NCBI RefSeq assembly: GCF_003813865.1
Contig: NZ_RMVG01000007.1
Coordinates: 1-64,000 of the forward strand
Reading direction: 5' to 3'
DNA length: 64,000 nt
Origin: Candidatus Pantoea deserta
Lineage (GTDB): Bacteria; Pseudomonadota; Gammaproteobacteria; Enterobacterales; Enterobacteriaceae
In this document: piece after piece, positions 8,783-18,463 of the stretch
Numbering within the stretch: the first letter of the stretch is position 1
Layout: each line of letters starts with the position of its first letter
Translations under genes and position numbers: made by a program
Notes under the pieces: generated by a model
What the model was told of the DNA's origin: nothing
Databases searched by the model: none
The model's input: the letters and a program-made list of their open reading frames with translations, nothing else

Positions 8783-10156
8783 ATGTCTTTGCAACCCGTC
8801 TCCTGGGATCAGCGGCTCATCGAAAAATACAATTATGCGGGTCCGCGTTACACCTCTTACCCTACCGCGCTCGAATTTAGCGAGAGCTACAGTGAGACAG
8901 ACTTTCAGCGCGCCGTCGCCCGTTACCCTGAACGCCCGCTCTCGCTCTACGTTCATATTCCGTTCTGCCATAAACTCTGCTACTTCTGCGGCTGCAATAA
9001 GGTCGTTACGCGTCAGCTGCATAAAGCTGACCGCTATCTGGATGCGCTGGCTCTGGAGATTCGCCAGCGCGCGCCGCTGTTCCGCGATCGCCGCGTGACG
9101 CAGCTGCACTGGGGCGGGGGAACGCCAACCTTTCTTAACCCTGCGCAGCTTTCCCGGCTGGTGGCGTTGCTGAAAGAAAACTTTAGTCTGGCGGACGATC
9201 TGGAGATGTCGATCGAGATCGATCCGCGTGAAATCGATCCAGATACGGTCTCGCATCTGCGCCAGCTTGGCTTTAACCGGCTGAGCATGGGCGTGCAGGA
9301 CTTCAACAAGGCGGTGCAGGAGCGCGTGAACCGGGTGCAGGATGAAGAGGCTATCTTTGCGCTCATGGCGCGGGCGCGCGAACAGGGCTTCCGTTCCACC
9401 AGTATCGACCTGATCTATGGTTTACCGCTGCAAACGGCAGAGAGCTTTGCTTATACGCTACAGCGCGTCATCGCCCTCAATCCGGATCGCCTGAGCGTGT
9501 TTAACTACGCCCATCTGCCTGCGCTCTTTGCGGCGCAGCGCAAAATCAAAGAGCAGGAGCTGCCGTCGGCGCAGCAGAAGCTGGAAATCCTTCAGCAGAC
9601 CATCGCGACGCTGACGCAGCAGGGCTATGATTTTATCGGTATGGACCACTTTGCGAAGCCGCAGGATGAGCTGGCTCAGGCGCAGCGCGCTGGTCTGCTG
9701 CACCGCAATTTTCAGGGCTATACCACACAGGGCGACAGCGATCTTCTTGGGCTGGGCGTTTCCGCCATCAGCATGATCGGCGACAGCTACGCGCAGAATG
9801 AGAAAGAGCTAAACCGCTGGTATGAGGCGGTGGCGACGCGCGGCGAGGCGCTATGGCGCGGCGTGACGCTGACGGAAGACGACTGCCTGCGTCGCGATGT
9901 CATCAAGACGCTTATCTGCAATTTCTCGCTTGATTTTGGCGCTATCGAAGCGCAATACCCGATTCGCTTCAACGATTACTTTGCGGAAGATTTGGCGCTG
10001 TTACAGCCGTTAATCAATGACGGGCTGGCGGTGCTGCGCGCCGATGAGTTGCAGGTTACCGGCATCGGGCGTTTGCTGATCCGTAATATCTGTATGTGCT
10101 TTGATGTCTATTTACGCCACAAAGCGCGTCAGCAGCAGTTTTCCCGCGTGATATAA
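8783..10156 (+). CDS. hemN: Oxygen-independent coproporphyrinogen III dehydrogenase HemN
   Basis: 457-residue radical SAM enzyme, the same length as in E. coli. It decarboxylates coproporphyrinogen III to protoporphyrinogen IX under anaerobic conditions in heme synthesis. The Fe-S/SAM motif CHKLCYFCGC is at residues 62-71, the glycine-rich SAM segment WGGGTPTFL at about 111, and the HemN C-terminal domain fills the last 100 residues. The ribosome-binding site AAGGAG lies 5 bases upstream of the ATG and inside the preceding small ORF. A strong terminator follows. Confidence 0.98.
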   Translation: MSLQPVSWDQRLIEKYNYAGPRYTSYPTALEFSESYSETDFQRAVARYPERPLSLYVHIPFCHKLCYFCGCNKVVTRQLHKADRYLDALALEIRQRAPLFRDRRVTQLHWGGGTPTFLNPAQLSRLVALLKENFSLADDLEMSIEIDPREIDPDTVSHLRQLGFNRLSMGVQDFNKAVQERVNRVQDEEAIFALMARAREQGFRSTSIDLIYGLPLQTAESFAYTLQRVIALNPDRLSVFNYAHLPALFAAQRKIKEQELPSAQQKLEILQQTIATLTQQGYDFIGMDHFAKPQDELAQAQRAGLLHRNFQGYTTQGDSDLLGLGVSAISMIGDSYAQNEKELNRWYEAVATRGEALWRGVTLTEDDCLRRDVIKTLICNFSLDFGAIEAQYPIRFNDYFAEDLALLQPLINDGLAVLRADELQVTGIGRLLIRNICMCFDVYLRHKARQQQFSRVI

Positions 10157-10160
10157 GACA

Positions 10161-10186
10161 AAAACGGGAGCAAAAGCTCCCGTTTT
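10161..10186. terminator. Bidirectional terminator between hemN and yshB
   Basis: An 11-bp perfect stem AAAACGGGAGC/GCTCCCGTTTT with an AAAA loop. The stem's own A- and T-runs serve both strands, ending rightward hemN and leftward yshB transcription. Confidence 0.85.
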
Positions 10187-10187
10187 G

Positions 10188-10313
10188 TTAGTGAAACAAA
10201 TTAACCATGATGGCGCACAGCACGGCAGCGAAAGCCGTCTGCGGCGAGTGGCCAGCCAGGCTGCTGATAGCGGCAATACTGTGCGACATCATGTGAAAGA
10301 AGGATTCGATCAT
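10188..10313 (-). CDS. yshB: Small membrane protein YshB
   Basis: 41-residue hydrophobic protein ending HSPQTAFAAVLCAIMVNLFH, clearly related to the C-terminal half of E. coli YshB (36 residues, TPQTAVAAVLCAAMIGLF). One transmembrane helix forms the C-terminal half. The ATG at 10313 has a good GGGAGA ribosome-binding site 7 bases upstream. Its location between hemN and glnG is the E. coli location. The function is poorly known; the Salmonella homologue has been linked to intracellular persistence. It is a few residues longer at the N terminus than the E. coli protein. A longer upstream in-frame ATG exists but crosses the promoter. Confidence 0.85.
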   Translation of the reverse strand: MIESFFHMMSHSIAAISSLAGHSPQTAFAAVLCAIMVNLFH

Positions 10314-10339
10314 AGCTTCATCTCCCGATAGCCGCCCGT

Positions 10340-10367
10340 ATGATACTGAACGGCTTCGGCGTGTAAA
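10340..10367 (-). promoter_or_regulatory. yshB promoter
   Basis: On the minus strand TTTACA (10367-10362) and TATCAT (10345-10340) with a 16-base spacer give a start near 10333, about 20 bases before the yshB ATG. Confidence 0.5.
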
Positions 10368-10421
10368 GCGGGTCAGCGTGGCAAATTGCACAAAAAAACG
10401 CCTTTTTGACCCCTGTCATGA

Positions 10422-11831
10422 TCACTCCATTCCCAGCTCTTTCAGCTTCCGCGTTAGCGTATTGCGTCCCCAGCCCAGTAGCCTGGCCGCTTCCTGCTTA
10501 TGTCCCTGCGTATGACGCAGCGCCGTAGTCAGCAAGGTGCGTTCCATCTCCGGCTGCGCTTCAGAGAGCAGATTTTGATGACCGGAACGCAGCGCGCGGT
10601 CGGCCCACTGCGCCAGCAGCGTCGCCCAGCTGTCCGGCAGCGACTGAACCGGATTTTCCGGGGTGCTGGATTCGAACAGTTCAGGAGGCAGATCCTGGAT
10701 CAACACTTCCTGACCGGCCGCCATCACTGTCAGCCAGCGACAGGTATTTTCCAGCTGGCGCACGTTGCCGGACCAGTGCAGACGCGTCAGCGCGGTCTCG
10801 GTTTCCGGATGAAGGATTTTTGCCTCGACCCCCAGCTCGCGCGCGGCGACCTGTAAGAAGTAGCGCGCCAGACGCGGAATGTCTTCACGGCGCTCGCGCA
10901 GCGGCGGCAGATGCACGCGGATTACGTTCAGGCGATGGAACAGATCCTCGCGGAACTTGCCTTCCTGCACCCGCAGCTCCAGATTCTGATGGGTGGCCGC
11001 AATAATACGCACGTCGACTTTTACCGGCGCATAGCCGCCGACGCGGTAAAACTGACCGTCCGCCAGCACGCGCAGTAAACGTGTCTGCACGTCAAGCGGC
11101 ATATCGCCGATCTCGTCCAGAAACAGCGTACCGCCATCAGCCTGCTCAAAACGGCCCTGACGGATCTGATTCGCGCCGGTAAACGCGCCTTTTTCATGGC
11201 CAAACAGTTCGGACTCAATCAGGTCTTTAGGGATCGCCGCCATATTGAGCGCGATAAACGGCGCTTTAGCGCGCGGGCTGTGGCGATGCAGCGCGTGAGC
11301 CACCAGCTCTTTCCCGGTGCCCGACTCGCCGTTGATCAGCACGCTGATCGATGAGCGCGACAAACGGCCAATAATACGAAACACATCCTGCATCGCTGGC
11401 GCTTCGCCAATGATGTCGGTCGTAGGACCGCTGACCGGCTGGTTTCGCGGCTGCTGCTGCTCCTGATAGTGGCTAATCGCGCGATCGACCAGCGCCACCG
11501 CCTCATCAATATCAAAGGGCTTCGGCAGGTAATCGAAAGCCCCTTGCTGGTAAGCGCTGACCGCTGCGTCCAGGTCGGAGTGCGCCGTCATAATGATGAC
11601 CGGCAGCATAGGATGGCGCTGTTTAATCTGTTTCAGCAGAGCCAGTCCATCCATGCCCGGCATGCGAATATCTGACAGTAAAACGTCTGGGGTTTTCGTC
11701 GAGAGCGCGTCCAGCACCTCATTGCCGCTGTCGAAAGTGGCACAGCTTAAACCGGCTCCAGTGAGCGCGCGTTCAAGCACCCAGCGGATGGAGCTATCGT
11801 CATCGACGATCCAGACTATCCCTCGTTGCAT
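10422..11831 (-). CDS. glnG: Nitrogen regulator NtrC (NR(I))
   Basis: 469-residue sigma-54 activator, the same length as in E. coli. Receiver domain 1-120 with phospho-acceptor Asp54 in [12 protein letters not shown]+ domain about 140-380 with Walker A GESGTGKE, the sigma-54 contact loop KGAFTGA, and Walker [12 protein letters not shown]. Fis-type helix-turn-helix at the C terminus ([20 protein letters not shown]). The start was set at the ATG at 11831, giving [12 protein letters not shown] as in E. coli; the open frame extends 23 codons further upstream into glnL without support. It is 7 bases after the glnL stop, third gene of glnALG. Phosphorylated NtrC activates glnA and represses its own weak promoters. 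Confidence 0.98.
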   Translation of the reverse strand: MQRGIVWIVDDDSSIRWVLERALTGAGLSCATFDSGNEVLDALSTKTPDVLLSDIRMPGMDGLALLKQIKQRHPMLPVIIMTAHSDLDAAVSAYQQGAFDYLPKPFDIDEAVALVDRAISHYQEQQQPRNQPVSGPTTDIIGEAPAMQDVFRIIGRLSRSSISVLINGESGTGKELVAHALHRHSPRAKAPFIALNMAAIPKDLIESELFGHEKGAFTGANQIRQGRFEQADGGTLFLDEIGDMPLDVQTRLLRVLADGQFYRVGGYAPVKVDVRIIAATHQNLELRVQEGKFREDLFHRLNVIRVHLPPLRERREDIPRLARYFLQVAARELGVEAKILHPETETALTRLHWSGNVRQLENTCRWLTVMAAGQEVLIQDLPPELFESSTPENPVQSLPDSWATLLAQWADRALRSGHQNLLSEAQPEMERTLLTTALRHTQGHKQEAARLLGWGRNTLTRKLKELGME

Positions 11832-11838
11832 AGAAACC

Positions 11839-12888
11839 TCACTGGCGAATAGGCAGATAAACCGAGAACTCGGTGTGTCCAGGCCAACTGTTAAATTCAA
11901 TTTTTCCTGAATGTTGATCGATCAGGCTACGGGCGATAGAGAGACCCAGGCCGGTGCCGCCTTCGCGTCCGCTTACCATTGGGTAGAACAGCGTATCCTG
12001 TAACTGCGCCGGAATGCCCGGCCCGTTATCTTCGACGTCGATGCGCGCAACCAGACGGTAGCGGGTGCCGTGCAGCGTCAGCTGAAAAGCGGTGCGGGTG
12101 CGCAGGATAATGGTGCCGCCTTCGTCGCCTAACGCCTGGAGCGCGTTGCGCACCACGTTAAGCAGCACCTGTTCAATCTGATCGGGGTCGTGCGGCAGCT
12201 CCGGCAGGCTGGGATCGTAATCGCGCACCAGCGCAACGTTTTCCGGCAGCTCCATGGACACCAGATTAACCACGCGCTCCGCCACCTGATGGATGCTCTG
12301 GGTAATATGCATACCCGGCTGCTGTGGACCCAACAGGCGATCGACCAGATTACGCAGACGGTCCGCCTGCTCAATAATGACTTTGGTATATTCGTTCAGC
12401 GAGGGATCGGGCAGCGCGCGCGACAGCAGTTGCGCCGCGCCGCGTAGTCCGCCCAGCGGATTTTTAATCTCATGAGCGAGCCCGCGCACCAAATCGCGCG
12501 CCGCCACCTGCTGCGCATGCTGAAGCTGCTCCTGGCTCAGGCGTCGCTGATTATCCATCGGAGCCATCTCCAGCAAAATAAAACGGTCGGGCAGACGCTG
12601 CGCCGTCAGCGCCATCACATGCGCGCGGCCATCCACCACCAGCGTCACCTCGCTGTCGGTAAAACCCTGGCCAGCCTCAAGACTCTCGCGCATCACCTCA
12701 ATATTCAGCGAGAAGTAGCCGGTTAAATCAGGAAGCGGCGTGCCGAACAGTTTGCGTGAGCTTTGCGCCAGTAACTGCTGTGCCGCCGGATTGGCATAGT
12801 GAATAACCAGCTCGTCATCCACCAGCAGGATACTGTTTATCAGGGAGTTGAGAATTTGCCCTGCATCGGGCAAAGAGCCAGTTGCCAT
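11839..12888 (-). CDS. glnL: Nitrogen sensor kinase NtrB (NR(II))
   Basis: 349-residue cytoplasmic histidine kinase/phosphatase for NtrC, the same length as in E. coli. N-terminal PAS domain (about 5-110), H-box [12 protein letters not shown] with phospho-His near 139, and ATPase domain with N-box, DNGPGIP and [10 protein letters not shown] motifs. Activity is set by PII (GlnB) binding. No transmembrane segment. A promoter with an NtrC box lies directly upstream, after the glnA terminator, so it is expressed both by read-through from glnA and from its own promoter. Confidence 0.98.
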   Translation of the reverse strand: MATGSLPDAGQILNSLINSILLVDDELVIHYANPAAQQLLAQSSRKLFGTPLPDLTGYFSLNIEVMRESLEAGQGFTDSEVTLVVDGRAHVMALTAQRLPDRFILLEMAPMDNQRRLSQEQLQHAQQVAARDLVRGLAHEIKNPLGGLRGAAQLLSRALPDPSLNEYTKVIIEQADRLRNLVDRLLGPQQPGMHITQSIHQVAERVVNLVSMELPENVALVRDYDPSLPELPHDPDQIEQVLLNVVRNALQALGDEGGTIILRTRTAFQLTLHGTRYRLVARIDVEDNGPGIPAQLQDTLFYPMVSGREGGTGLGLSIARSLIDQHSGKIEFNSWPGHTEFSVYLPIRQ

Positions 12889-12900
12889 ACAGCGTTCCTC

Positions 12901-12922
12901 TGCACTGTTTTAGTGCATTATA
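12901..12922 (-). promoter_or_regulatory. glnL promoter with NtrC operator
   Basis: TGCACTGTTTTAGTGCA at 12901-12917 is a near-perfect NtrC dyad (GCAC-Y-N5-R-GTGC). The minus-strand -10 TATAAT is at 12922-12917, so the dyad covers the expected start point. This is the arrangement for NtrC repression of glnLp known in E. coli. Confidence 0.8.
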
Positions 12923-12967
12923 CCTTTCCGCGCCGGTTTTCAGGCGGCTGAACGATGATTTCGCGGC

Positions 12968-13109
12968 GAAAAAAGCCCATCCGGAGATGGGCTAAAGTTT
13001 CCACGGCAACAAAAAATCTTCTGCGTCTTGCGCGTCGCCGCTGCGTCAGCAGCCTCGGAACTGTCCGGTTGCCGCCTGCTGCGGCAACGCGCCCTGTGCA
13101 GAATAAAGA
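12968..13109 (-). ncRNA. glnZ: glnA 3' UTR with terminator; candidate GlnZ sRNA
   Basis: The 142 bases after the glnA stop hold no ORF. They contain a perfect 8-bp hairpin GTTGCCGC/GCGGCAAC (13068-13088). They end in a Rho-independent terminator: stem AGCCCATC/GATGGGCT at 12974-12993, then six T residues on the minus strand. In E. coli and Salmonella the glnA 3' UTR releases the Hfq-binding sRNA GlnZ, which links nitrogen status to carbon metabolism. Position and architecture match; the sequence was not compared in detail and processing cannot be seen. Confidence 0.5.
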
Positions 13110-14519
13110 TTAAACGCTGTAGTACAGTTCGAACTCAACCGGGTGCGGCGTCATGCGAACGCGGTCGTTCTCAGCTTTACGCAGTTCGATGTAGGCATCG
13201 ATGGCATCGTCGGTGAACACGCCGCCGCGGGTCAGGAACTCGCGATCGTCATTCAGTGCGTTCAGCGCTTCTTCCAGCGAACCTGCAACTTTTGGAATCT
13301 CCGCTTCTTCTTCCGGCGGCAGATCGTACAGGTTTTTGTCCATCGCATCGCCAGGGTGGATCTTGTTGATCACGCCGTCCAGGCCCGCCATCAGCAGCGC
13401 GGTGAAGGCCAGGTACGGGTTGGCAGCCGGATCCGGGAAGCGCGCTTCGATACGGCGTGCTTTCGGGCTGGCGACAACCGGGATACGGATTGAAGCAGAG
13501 CGGTTACGTGCAGAGTAGGCCAGCATGACCGGCGCTTCGTAGCCAGGAACCAGACGCTTGTAGGAGTTAGTGGTCGGGTTCGCCAGGGCATTGATCGCTT
13601 TCGCGTGCTTGATGATGCCGCCGATGTAGAACAGGGCAGTTTCAGACAGGCCGCCGTACTTGTCGCCTGCGAACAGGTTTACGCCGCCTTTAGAGAGCGA
13701 CATGTGGCAGTGCATACCTGAACCGTTATCGCCAAACATCGGCTTCGGCATAAAGGTCGCGGTTTTGCCGTAGGCGTGCGCAACGTTGTGCACGACATAT
13801 TTATAGATCTGAATTTCGTCAGCTTTTTTGGTCATGGTATTGAAGCGGGTAGCCACTTCGTTCTGACCTGCTGTCGCCACTTCGTGGTGATGGGCTTCAA
13901 CGACCAGACCCATCTGCTCCATGGTCAGACACATAGCAGAACGGATGTCCTGCGAAGAGTCGACCGGCGGTACCGGGAAGTAGCCGCCTTTCAGGCCCGG
14001 ACGGTGGCCTTTGTTGCCGCCTTCGTACTCTTTGCCGGTGTTCCATGCGGCTTCGATGTCATCGATAGCAACGTGCGAACCCGACGTGGAAGAACCAAAA
14101 CGGATGTCGTCAAACAGGAAAAACTCCGGCTCCGGTCCAAACAGCACGGTGTCGGCGATGCCGGAAGAGCGCAGATACTCTTCAGCGCGCTTGGCGATAG
14201 AACGCGGGTCGCGATCGTAGCCCTGCATGGTGCCTGGCTCAAGGATGTCACAACGGATAATCAGCGTCGGGTCTTCGAAGAACGGATCCAGTACCGCCGT
14301 GGTAGCGTCCGGCATCAGCACCATGTCTGATTCGTTAATGCCTTTCCAGCCGCCGATAGAGGAGCCATCAAACATTTTGCCTTCTTCGAAGAAGTCAGCG
14401 TTAACCTGGTGAGCAGGGATAGTAACGTGCTGTTCTTTACCTTTGGTATCGGTAAAACGCAGGTCAACAAACTTAACTTCGTGCTCGTTCATCATCGAGA
14501 GAACGTGTTCAGCGGACAT
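13110..14519 (-). CDS. glnA: Glutamine synthetase, type I
   Basis: 469-residue dodecameric enzyme converting glutamate, NH4+ and ATP to glutamine. The N terminus [20 protein letters not shown] and the full length match E. coli. The ATP/metal-binding signatures [16 protein letters not shown] and [17 protein letters not shown] are intact. The regulatory tyrosine for adenylylation is in [10 protein letters not shown] near residue 397. The start was placed at the ATG at 14519 with AGGAGA 7 bases upstream, not at the in-frame TTG two codons earlier. Its upstream region carries a complete NtrC/sigma-54 control system. It is the first gene of glnALG. Confidence 0.99.
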   Translation of the reverse strand: MSAEHVLSMMNEHEVKFVDLRFTDTKGKEQHVTIPAHQVNADFFEEGKMFDGSSIGGWKGINESDMVLMPDATTAVLDPFFEDPTLIIRCDILEPGTMQGYDRDPRSIAKRAEEYLRSSGIADTVLFGPEPEFFLFDDIRFGSSTSGSHVAIDDIEAAWNTGKEYEGGNKGHRPGLKGGYFPVPPVDSSQDIRSAMCLTMEQMGLVVEAHHHEVATAGQNEVATRFNTMTKKADEIQIYKYVVHNVAHAYGKTATFMPKPMFGDNGSGMHCHMSLSKGGVNLFAGDKYGGLSETALFYIGGIIKHAKAINALANPTTNSYKRLVPGYEAPVMLAYSARNRSASIRIPVVASPKARRIEARFPDPAANPYLAFTALLMAGLDGVINKIHPGDAMDKNLYDLPPEEEAEIPKVAGSLEEALNALNDDREFLTRGGVFTDDAIDAYIELRKAENDRVRMTPHPVEFELYYSV

Positions 14520-14668
14520 ACTCAACTCTCCTGGAATGGGTCATTATCATCGTGGTGAGAGGCTGCGTCGTCTGGAATGTAATGTGTCTGACCGCCATCC
14601 CCACCCAACCGATCTCGGCAAGCTCTGCAACCGTTGTGCAACTGCTGTTTTCGCTTAAACAGAACAAA

Positions 14669-14683
14669 GCGAATTTTGTGCCA
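14669..14683 (-). promoter_or_regulatory. Sigma-54 promoter glnAp2
   Basis: On the minus strand TGGCACAAAATTCGC has the invariant GG/GC pair with correct spacing and matches E. coli glnAp2 closely. The expected start near 14657 leaves a leader of about 138 bases. Confidence 0.85.
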
Positions 14684-14715
14684 ACTTTATTCAGCCAGGC
14701 TAAATCACGCCTGTA

Positions 14716-14753
14716 CGCACCTTTTTGACGCCAGCAGGCTGCACCAGTCTGGA
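14716..14753 (-). promoter_or_regulatory. Low-affinity NtrC half-site cluster (governor sites)
   Basis: Two degenerate NtrC-like sites, CGCACCTTTTTGACGC (centre about -66) and TGCACCAGTCTGGATA (centre about -90), fall where E. coli has weak sites thought to limit glnA activation at high NtrC. The assignment rests on spacing and half-site matches. Confidence 0.45.
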
Positions 14754-14758
14754 TAAGC

Positions 14759-14807
14759 TGCACCAAAAGCGTGCTTTTCGATCACTTTTACGCACCTTTA
14801 TGGTGCG
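14759..14807 (-). promoter_or_regulatory. NtrC enhancer, two strong sites
   Basis: TGCACCAAAAGCGTGCT (14759-14775) and CGCACCTTTATGGTGCG (14791-14807) are NtrC dyads centred about 110 and 142 bases upstream of the sigma-54 start. These positions are almost the same as the -108 and -140 enhancer sites of E. coli, and the 32-base centre spacing keeps them on one DNA face. Confidence 0.85.
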
Positions 14808-14893
14808 TTACCTCAACGTAGTGCATTACTTGCACCGTATCCAGCGCAAATTTCCGCCAGTGCAATAAACTTCTATTGAAAAGTGTGATCGTG

Positions 14894-14922
14894 TTCAGTA
14901 TCCCGCTTAATCCGTGTACAAT
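14894..14922 (+). promoter_or_regulatory. typA promoter
   Basis: TTCAGT (14894-14899) and TACAAT (14917-14922) with a 17-base spacer give a start near 14929, about 26 bases before the GTG codon of typA. Confidence 0.6.
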
Positions 14923-14954
14923 AGCGCGCTATTTCTAATGCCTGAGGCAAAGTT

Positions 14955-16775
14955 GTGATCGAAAATTTGCGTAACATCGCCATCATCGCGCACGTCGACC
15001 ATGGTAAGACCACCCTGGTTGATAAGCTGCTGCAACAGTCCGGTACCTTTGACGCGCGTACCGAAGCGACTGAGCGTGTGATGGACTCCAATGATTTGGA
15101 GAAAGAGCGTGGGATTACCATCCTCGCGAAAAACACCGCCATCAAATGGAATGACTATCGTATCAACATCGTTGATACCCCGGGACACGCCGACTTCGGC
15201 GGTGAAGTAGAGCGCGTCATGTCCATGGTGGATTCGGTGCTGCTGGTTGTCGATGCGATGGATGGCCCTATGCCGCAAACCCGCTTCGTGACCAAGAAAG
15301 CTTTTGCTCACGGTTTGAAGCCGATCGTCGTTATCAACAAAATCGACCGTCCGGGCGCACGTCCTGACTGGGTTGTTGACCAGGTCTTCGACCTGTTCGT
15401 TAATCTGGACGCGACTGACGAGCAGCTCGACTTCCCGATTATTTACGCCTCTGCGCTACAGGGCATCGCCGGTCTGGATCACACCGACATGGCTGAAGAT
15501 ATGACCCCGCTGTATCAGGCGATCGTGGATCACGTTTCCCCGCCGCAGGTTGAAGTCGACGCGCCGTTGCAGATGCAGATCTCACAGCTGGACTACAACA
15601 ACTATCTGGGCGTCATCGGCATTGGCCGCATTAAGCGCGGTAAAATCAAGCCGAACCAGCAGGTTACTGTCATCGACAGCGAAGGCAAAACCCGCAACGG
15701 CAAAGTCGGTAAAGTGCTGGGCCACCTGGGTCTGGAGCGTATCGACACCGATCTGGCGGAAGCGGGCGACATCGTCGCTGTCACCGGTCTGGGCGAGCTG
15801 AACATCTCCGATACCATCTGCGATCCGCAAAACGTCCAGGCGCTGCCTGCGCTGAGCGTTGATGAGCCGACGGTTACCATGTTCTTCAACGTCAACACCT
15901 CGCCGTTCTGCGGTCAGGAAGGCAAGTATGTGACCTCGCGTCAGATCCTTGAGCGCCTGAACAAAGAACTGGTGCACAACGTTGCGCTGCGCGTTGAAGA
16001 AACGGAAGATGCTGATGCATTCCGCGTCTCTGGCCGTGGTGAACTGCACCTGTCGGTACTGATCGAAAACATGCGTCGTGAAGGCTTCGAGCTGGCCGTA
16101 TCACGTCCGAAAGTTATCTTCCGTGAAATCGATGGCCGCAAACAAGAGCCGTTCGAGAACGTCACGCTGGATATCGAAGAGAACAATCAGGGCGCTGTAA
16201 TGCAAGCCATGGGCGAGCGTAAGGGCGATCTGAAAAACATGGATCCAGATGGCAAAGGCCGCGTGCGTCTTGACTACGTTATCCCAAGCCGTGGTCTGAT
16301 CGGCTTCCGTAACGAATTCATGACCATGACGTCAGGCACTGGTCTGCTGTACTCCACCTTTAGCCACTACGACGACATTCGTCCGGGCGAAGTGGGTCAG
16401 CGTCAGAATGGCGTACTGATCTCTAACGGTCAGGGTAAAGCCGTTGCCTTCGCCCTGTTCGGCCTCCAGGATCGCGGCAAACTGTTCTTGGGTCACGGCG
16501 CAGAAGTCTATGAAGGCCAGATCATCGGTATTCACAGCCGTTCTAACGACCTGACCGTAAACTGCCTGACCGGCAAGAAGCTGACCAACATGCGTGCTTC
16601 CGGTACAGACGAAGCGACGACGCTGGTGCCGCCGGTGAAAATGACCCTTGAGCAGGCCATCGAATTTATCGACGACGACGAGCTGGTAGAAGTTACGCCG
16701 CAGTCGGTCCGTATCCGTAAACGTCACCTGACCGAGAACGACCGCAAACGCGCGTCACGCGGTCCGAAAGAGTAA
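14955..16775 (+). CDS. typA: Ribosome-associated translational GTPase BipA/TypA
   Basis: 606-residue EF-G-like GTPase that binds the 70S/50S ribosome and is needed for assembly and growth at low temperature and under stress. G1 AHVDHGKTT at residues 11-19, G3 DTPGH near 75, G4 NKID near 129; EF-G-like domains II, III and V follow, then the BipA-specific C-terminal domain. The start is GTG at 14955, matching the E. coli N terminus [20 protein letters not shown]. The ribosome-binding site is weak (AGG). It is divergent from glnA and followed by a strong terminator. Confidence 0.98.
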   Translation: MIENLRNIAIIAHVDHGKTTLVDKLLQQSGTFDARTEATERVMDSNDLEKERGITILAKNTAIKWNDYRINIVDTPGHADFGGEVERVMSMVDSVLLVVDAMDGPMPQTRFVTKKAFAHGLKPIVVINKIDRPGARPDWVVDQVFDLFVNLDATDEQLDFPIIYASALQGIAGLDHTDMAEDMTPLYQAIVDHVSPPQVEVDAPLQMQISQLDYNNYLGVIGIGRIKRGKIKPNQQVTVIDSEGKTRNGKVGKVLGHLGLERIDTDLAEAGDIVAVTGLGELNISDTICDPQNVQALPALSVDEPTVTMFFNVNTSPFCGQEGKYVTSRQILERLNKELVHNVALRVEETEDADAFRVSGRGELHLSVLIENMRREGFELAVSRPKVIFREIDGRKQEPFENVTLDIEENNQGAVMQAMGERKGDLKNMDPDGKGRVRLDYVIPSRGLIGFRNEFMTMTSGTGLLYSTFSHYDDIRPGEVGQRQNGVLISNGQGKAVAFALFGLQDRGKLFLGHGAEVYEGQIIGIHSRSNDLTVNCLTGKKLTNMRASGTDEATTLVPPVKMTLEQAIEFIDDDELVEVTPQSVRIRKRHLTENDRKRASRGPKE

Positions 16776-16790
16776 GACGTTTCGTCCTTG

Positions 16791-16820
16791 AAAAAGCCCC
16801 GTTTATCGGGGCTTTTTTTT
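16791..16820 (+). terminator. typA terminator
   Basis: A 9-bp stem AAAGCCCCG/CGGGGCTTT with a TTTAT loop and eight T residues, 16 bases after the typA stop. Confidence 0.92.
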
Positions 16821-16993
16821 GTCGCTCTCTTTCTGCTGCTGTTTTTCCTGCCGTGATAGCCCAACCCGCACGCTGCGCGCGCCAGGCCGCCATGCGCCAC
16901 CTTCCATAACGCATTTTTCTCCTGCCTGTTACCTGTTCAGCCCCTGTTTTTGCCGCTAGAGTGAAGGATCCAGGGAATCAGAGGAGTAACGAC

Positions 16994-17590
16994 ATGTTGT
17001 ATATATTCGATTTAGGCAATGTGATTGTTGATATTGATTTCAACCGCGTGCTGGGGGTCTGGAGCGATCTCGGCCGCGTACCTTTGGCGCTGCTGCAAAG
17101 CCGTTTCCAGATGGGCGAGGCGTTTGAGCAGCACGAGCGTGGGGAGATCAGCGATGAGCACTTTGCGGCAGAGCTGTGTGAACAGCTGGACATCGCGCTG
17201 AGCTACGAGCAGTTTGTCGCGGGCTGGCAGGCGCTTTTTATGGACGCGCGCGCCGATACGCTGGCGCTGATGAACCAGCTGCGCGCCAACGGGCATCGTG
17301 TGGTGATCCTGTCTAACACCAACAAGCTGCATACCGAGTTCTGGCCGACCCAGTATCCTGAGGTCCGGGCAGCGGCGGATAAGGTCTATCTGTCGCAGGA
17401 GCTGGGGATGCGCAAGCCCGAAGCCCGCATCTATGAACACGTGTTGCAGCAGGAAGGTTATCGCGCAGACCAGGCGATTTTCTTCGATGACAACGCCGAT
17501 AATATCGCGGCGGCTCAGGCGCTGGGCATCAAAAGCATACAGGTTATGGATAACAAAACGGTGCCGGACTGGCTGGCAAGCCATCGCTGA
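16994..17590 (+). CDS. yihX: HAD-superfamily phosphatase YihX (glucose-1-phosphate phosphatase)
   Basis: 198-residue cytoplasmic haloacid-dehalogenase-type phosphatase; the E. coli protein hydrolyses alpha-D-glucose 1-phosphate and related sugar phosphates. HAD motif I is IFDLGNVIVDID at residues 4-15, motif II LSNTNK near 109, and motif III/IV KPEARIYEHVL with FFDDNADNI near 165. The ATG at 16994 with GAGGAG 7 bases upstream reproduces the E. coli N terminus MLYIFDLG; the frame is open 11 codons further back without support. First gene of yihX-yihY-dtd-fabY, abutting yihY with no gap. Confidence 0.95.
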   Translation: MLYIFDLGNVIVDIDFNRVLGVWSDLGRVPLALLQSRFQMGEAFEQHERGEISDEHFAAELCEQLDIALSYEQFVAGWQALFMDARADTLALMNQLRANGHRVVILSNTNKLHTEFWPTQYPEVRAAADKVYLSQELGMRKPEARIYEHVLQQEGYRADQAIFFDDNADNIAAAQALGIKSIQVMDNKTVPDWLASHR

Positions 17591-18463
17591 ATGATGACGT
17601 TGCATCCTTTTAAATCGACCTGCCACGCCTTCTGGCTGTGGCTGAAACTGCTGTGGAAACGCATCGACGACGACAATATGACAACGCAGGCCGGCAATCT
17701 GGCTTTTGTGTCATTACTGGCGCTGGTGCCGCTGATTGCCGTGGTTTTCGCGCTGTTCTCGGCGTTTCCGGTATTTGCTGAAGTCAGCGTACAGCTGAAA
17801 AACTTTATCTTTACTAATTTCGTTCCGGCAACGGGCAATGTGGTGCAGCGCTATCTCGACCAGTTCGTGGCCAACGTGCATCGCATGACCGCGCTGGGCG
17901 CGATTGGGCTGATCATTACCGCGCTGCTGCTGATGCATTCGGTCGATACGTCGCTTAACACCATCTGGCGCAGCCATAAAAAGCGGCCGCTGGTTTACTC
18001 CTTTGCCGTTTACTGGATGATTCTGACGCTGGGACCGCTGCTGGCGGGCGCCAGCCTGGCGATCAGCTCTTATCTGTTGTCGCTGCGCTGGATCAGCGAC
18101 AGCAGCGTCTATGGCGTGATCGATCAGGTACTGCGCGTTTTCCCGCTGCTGCTCTCCTGGTTCGCTTTCTGGCTGCTTTACAGTATTGTGCCGACGCGCC
18201 GCGTACCGCCGCGCGATGCGCTGATTGGCGCGCTGGTGGCGGGCGCGCTGTTTGAGCTGGGGAAAAAGGGCTTTGCCCTCTATGTCACGATGTTTCCTTC
18301 CTACCAGCTGATTTACGGCGTGCTGGCGGTGATTCCTATTCTGTTTCTCTGGGTCTACTGGACCTGGTGTATTGTGTTGTTAGGCGCGGAAATTACCGCC
18401 ACGCTGGATGATTATCGACAGCTAAAACAACGGGAAAGTGAAAGAGAACGAGAGGTTGCATGA
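17591..18463 (+). CDS. yihY: Inner-membrane protein YihY (BrkB/UPF0761 family)
   Basis: 290-residue integral membrane protein, the same length as E. coli YihY. Six hydrophobic segments are visible, at about residues 35-60, 95-120, 140-165, 180-205, 215-235 and 245-270. Family hallmarks include [15 protein letters not shown] and [16 protein letters not shown]. It was once misannotated as RNase BN; no enzymatic role is established. Its ATG immediately follows the yihX stop, and its end overlaps dtd by 4 bases (ATGA). Confidence 0.95.
   Translation: MMTLHPFKSTCHAFWLWLKLLWKRIDDDNMTTQAGNLAFVSLLALVPLIAVVFALFSAFPVFAEVSVQLKNFIFTNFVPATGNVVQRYLDQFVANVHRMTALGAIGLIITALLLMHSVDTSLNTIWRSHKKRPLVYSFAVYWMILTLGPLLAGASLAISSYLLSLRWISDSSVYGVIDQVLRVFPLLLSWFAFWLLYSIVPTRRVPPRDALIGALVAGALFELGKKGFALYVTMFPSYQLIYGVLAVIPILFLWVYWTWCIVLLGAEITATLDDYRQLKQRESEREREVA

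Noticed and set aside
11832-11900. Upstream extension of glnG
   Set aside because: The 23 extra codons overlap the end of glnL and have no counterpart in NtrC; MQRGIVW at 11831 is the conserved start.
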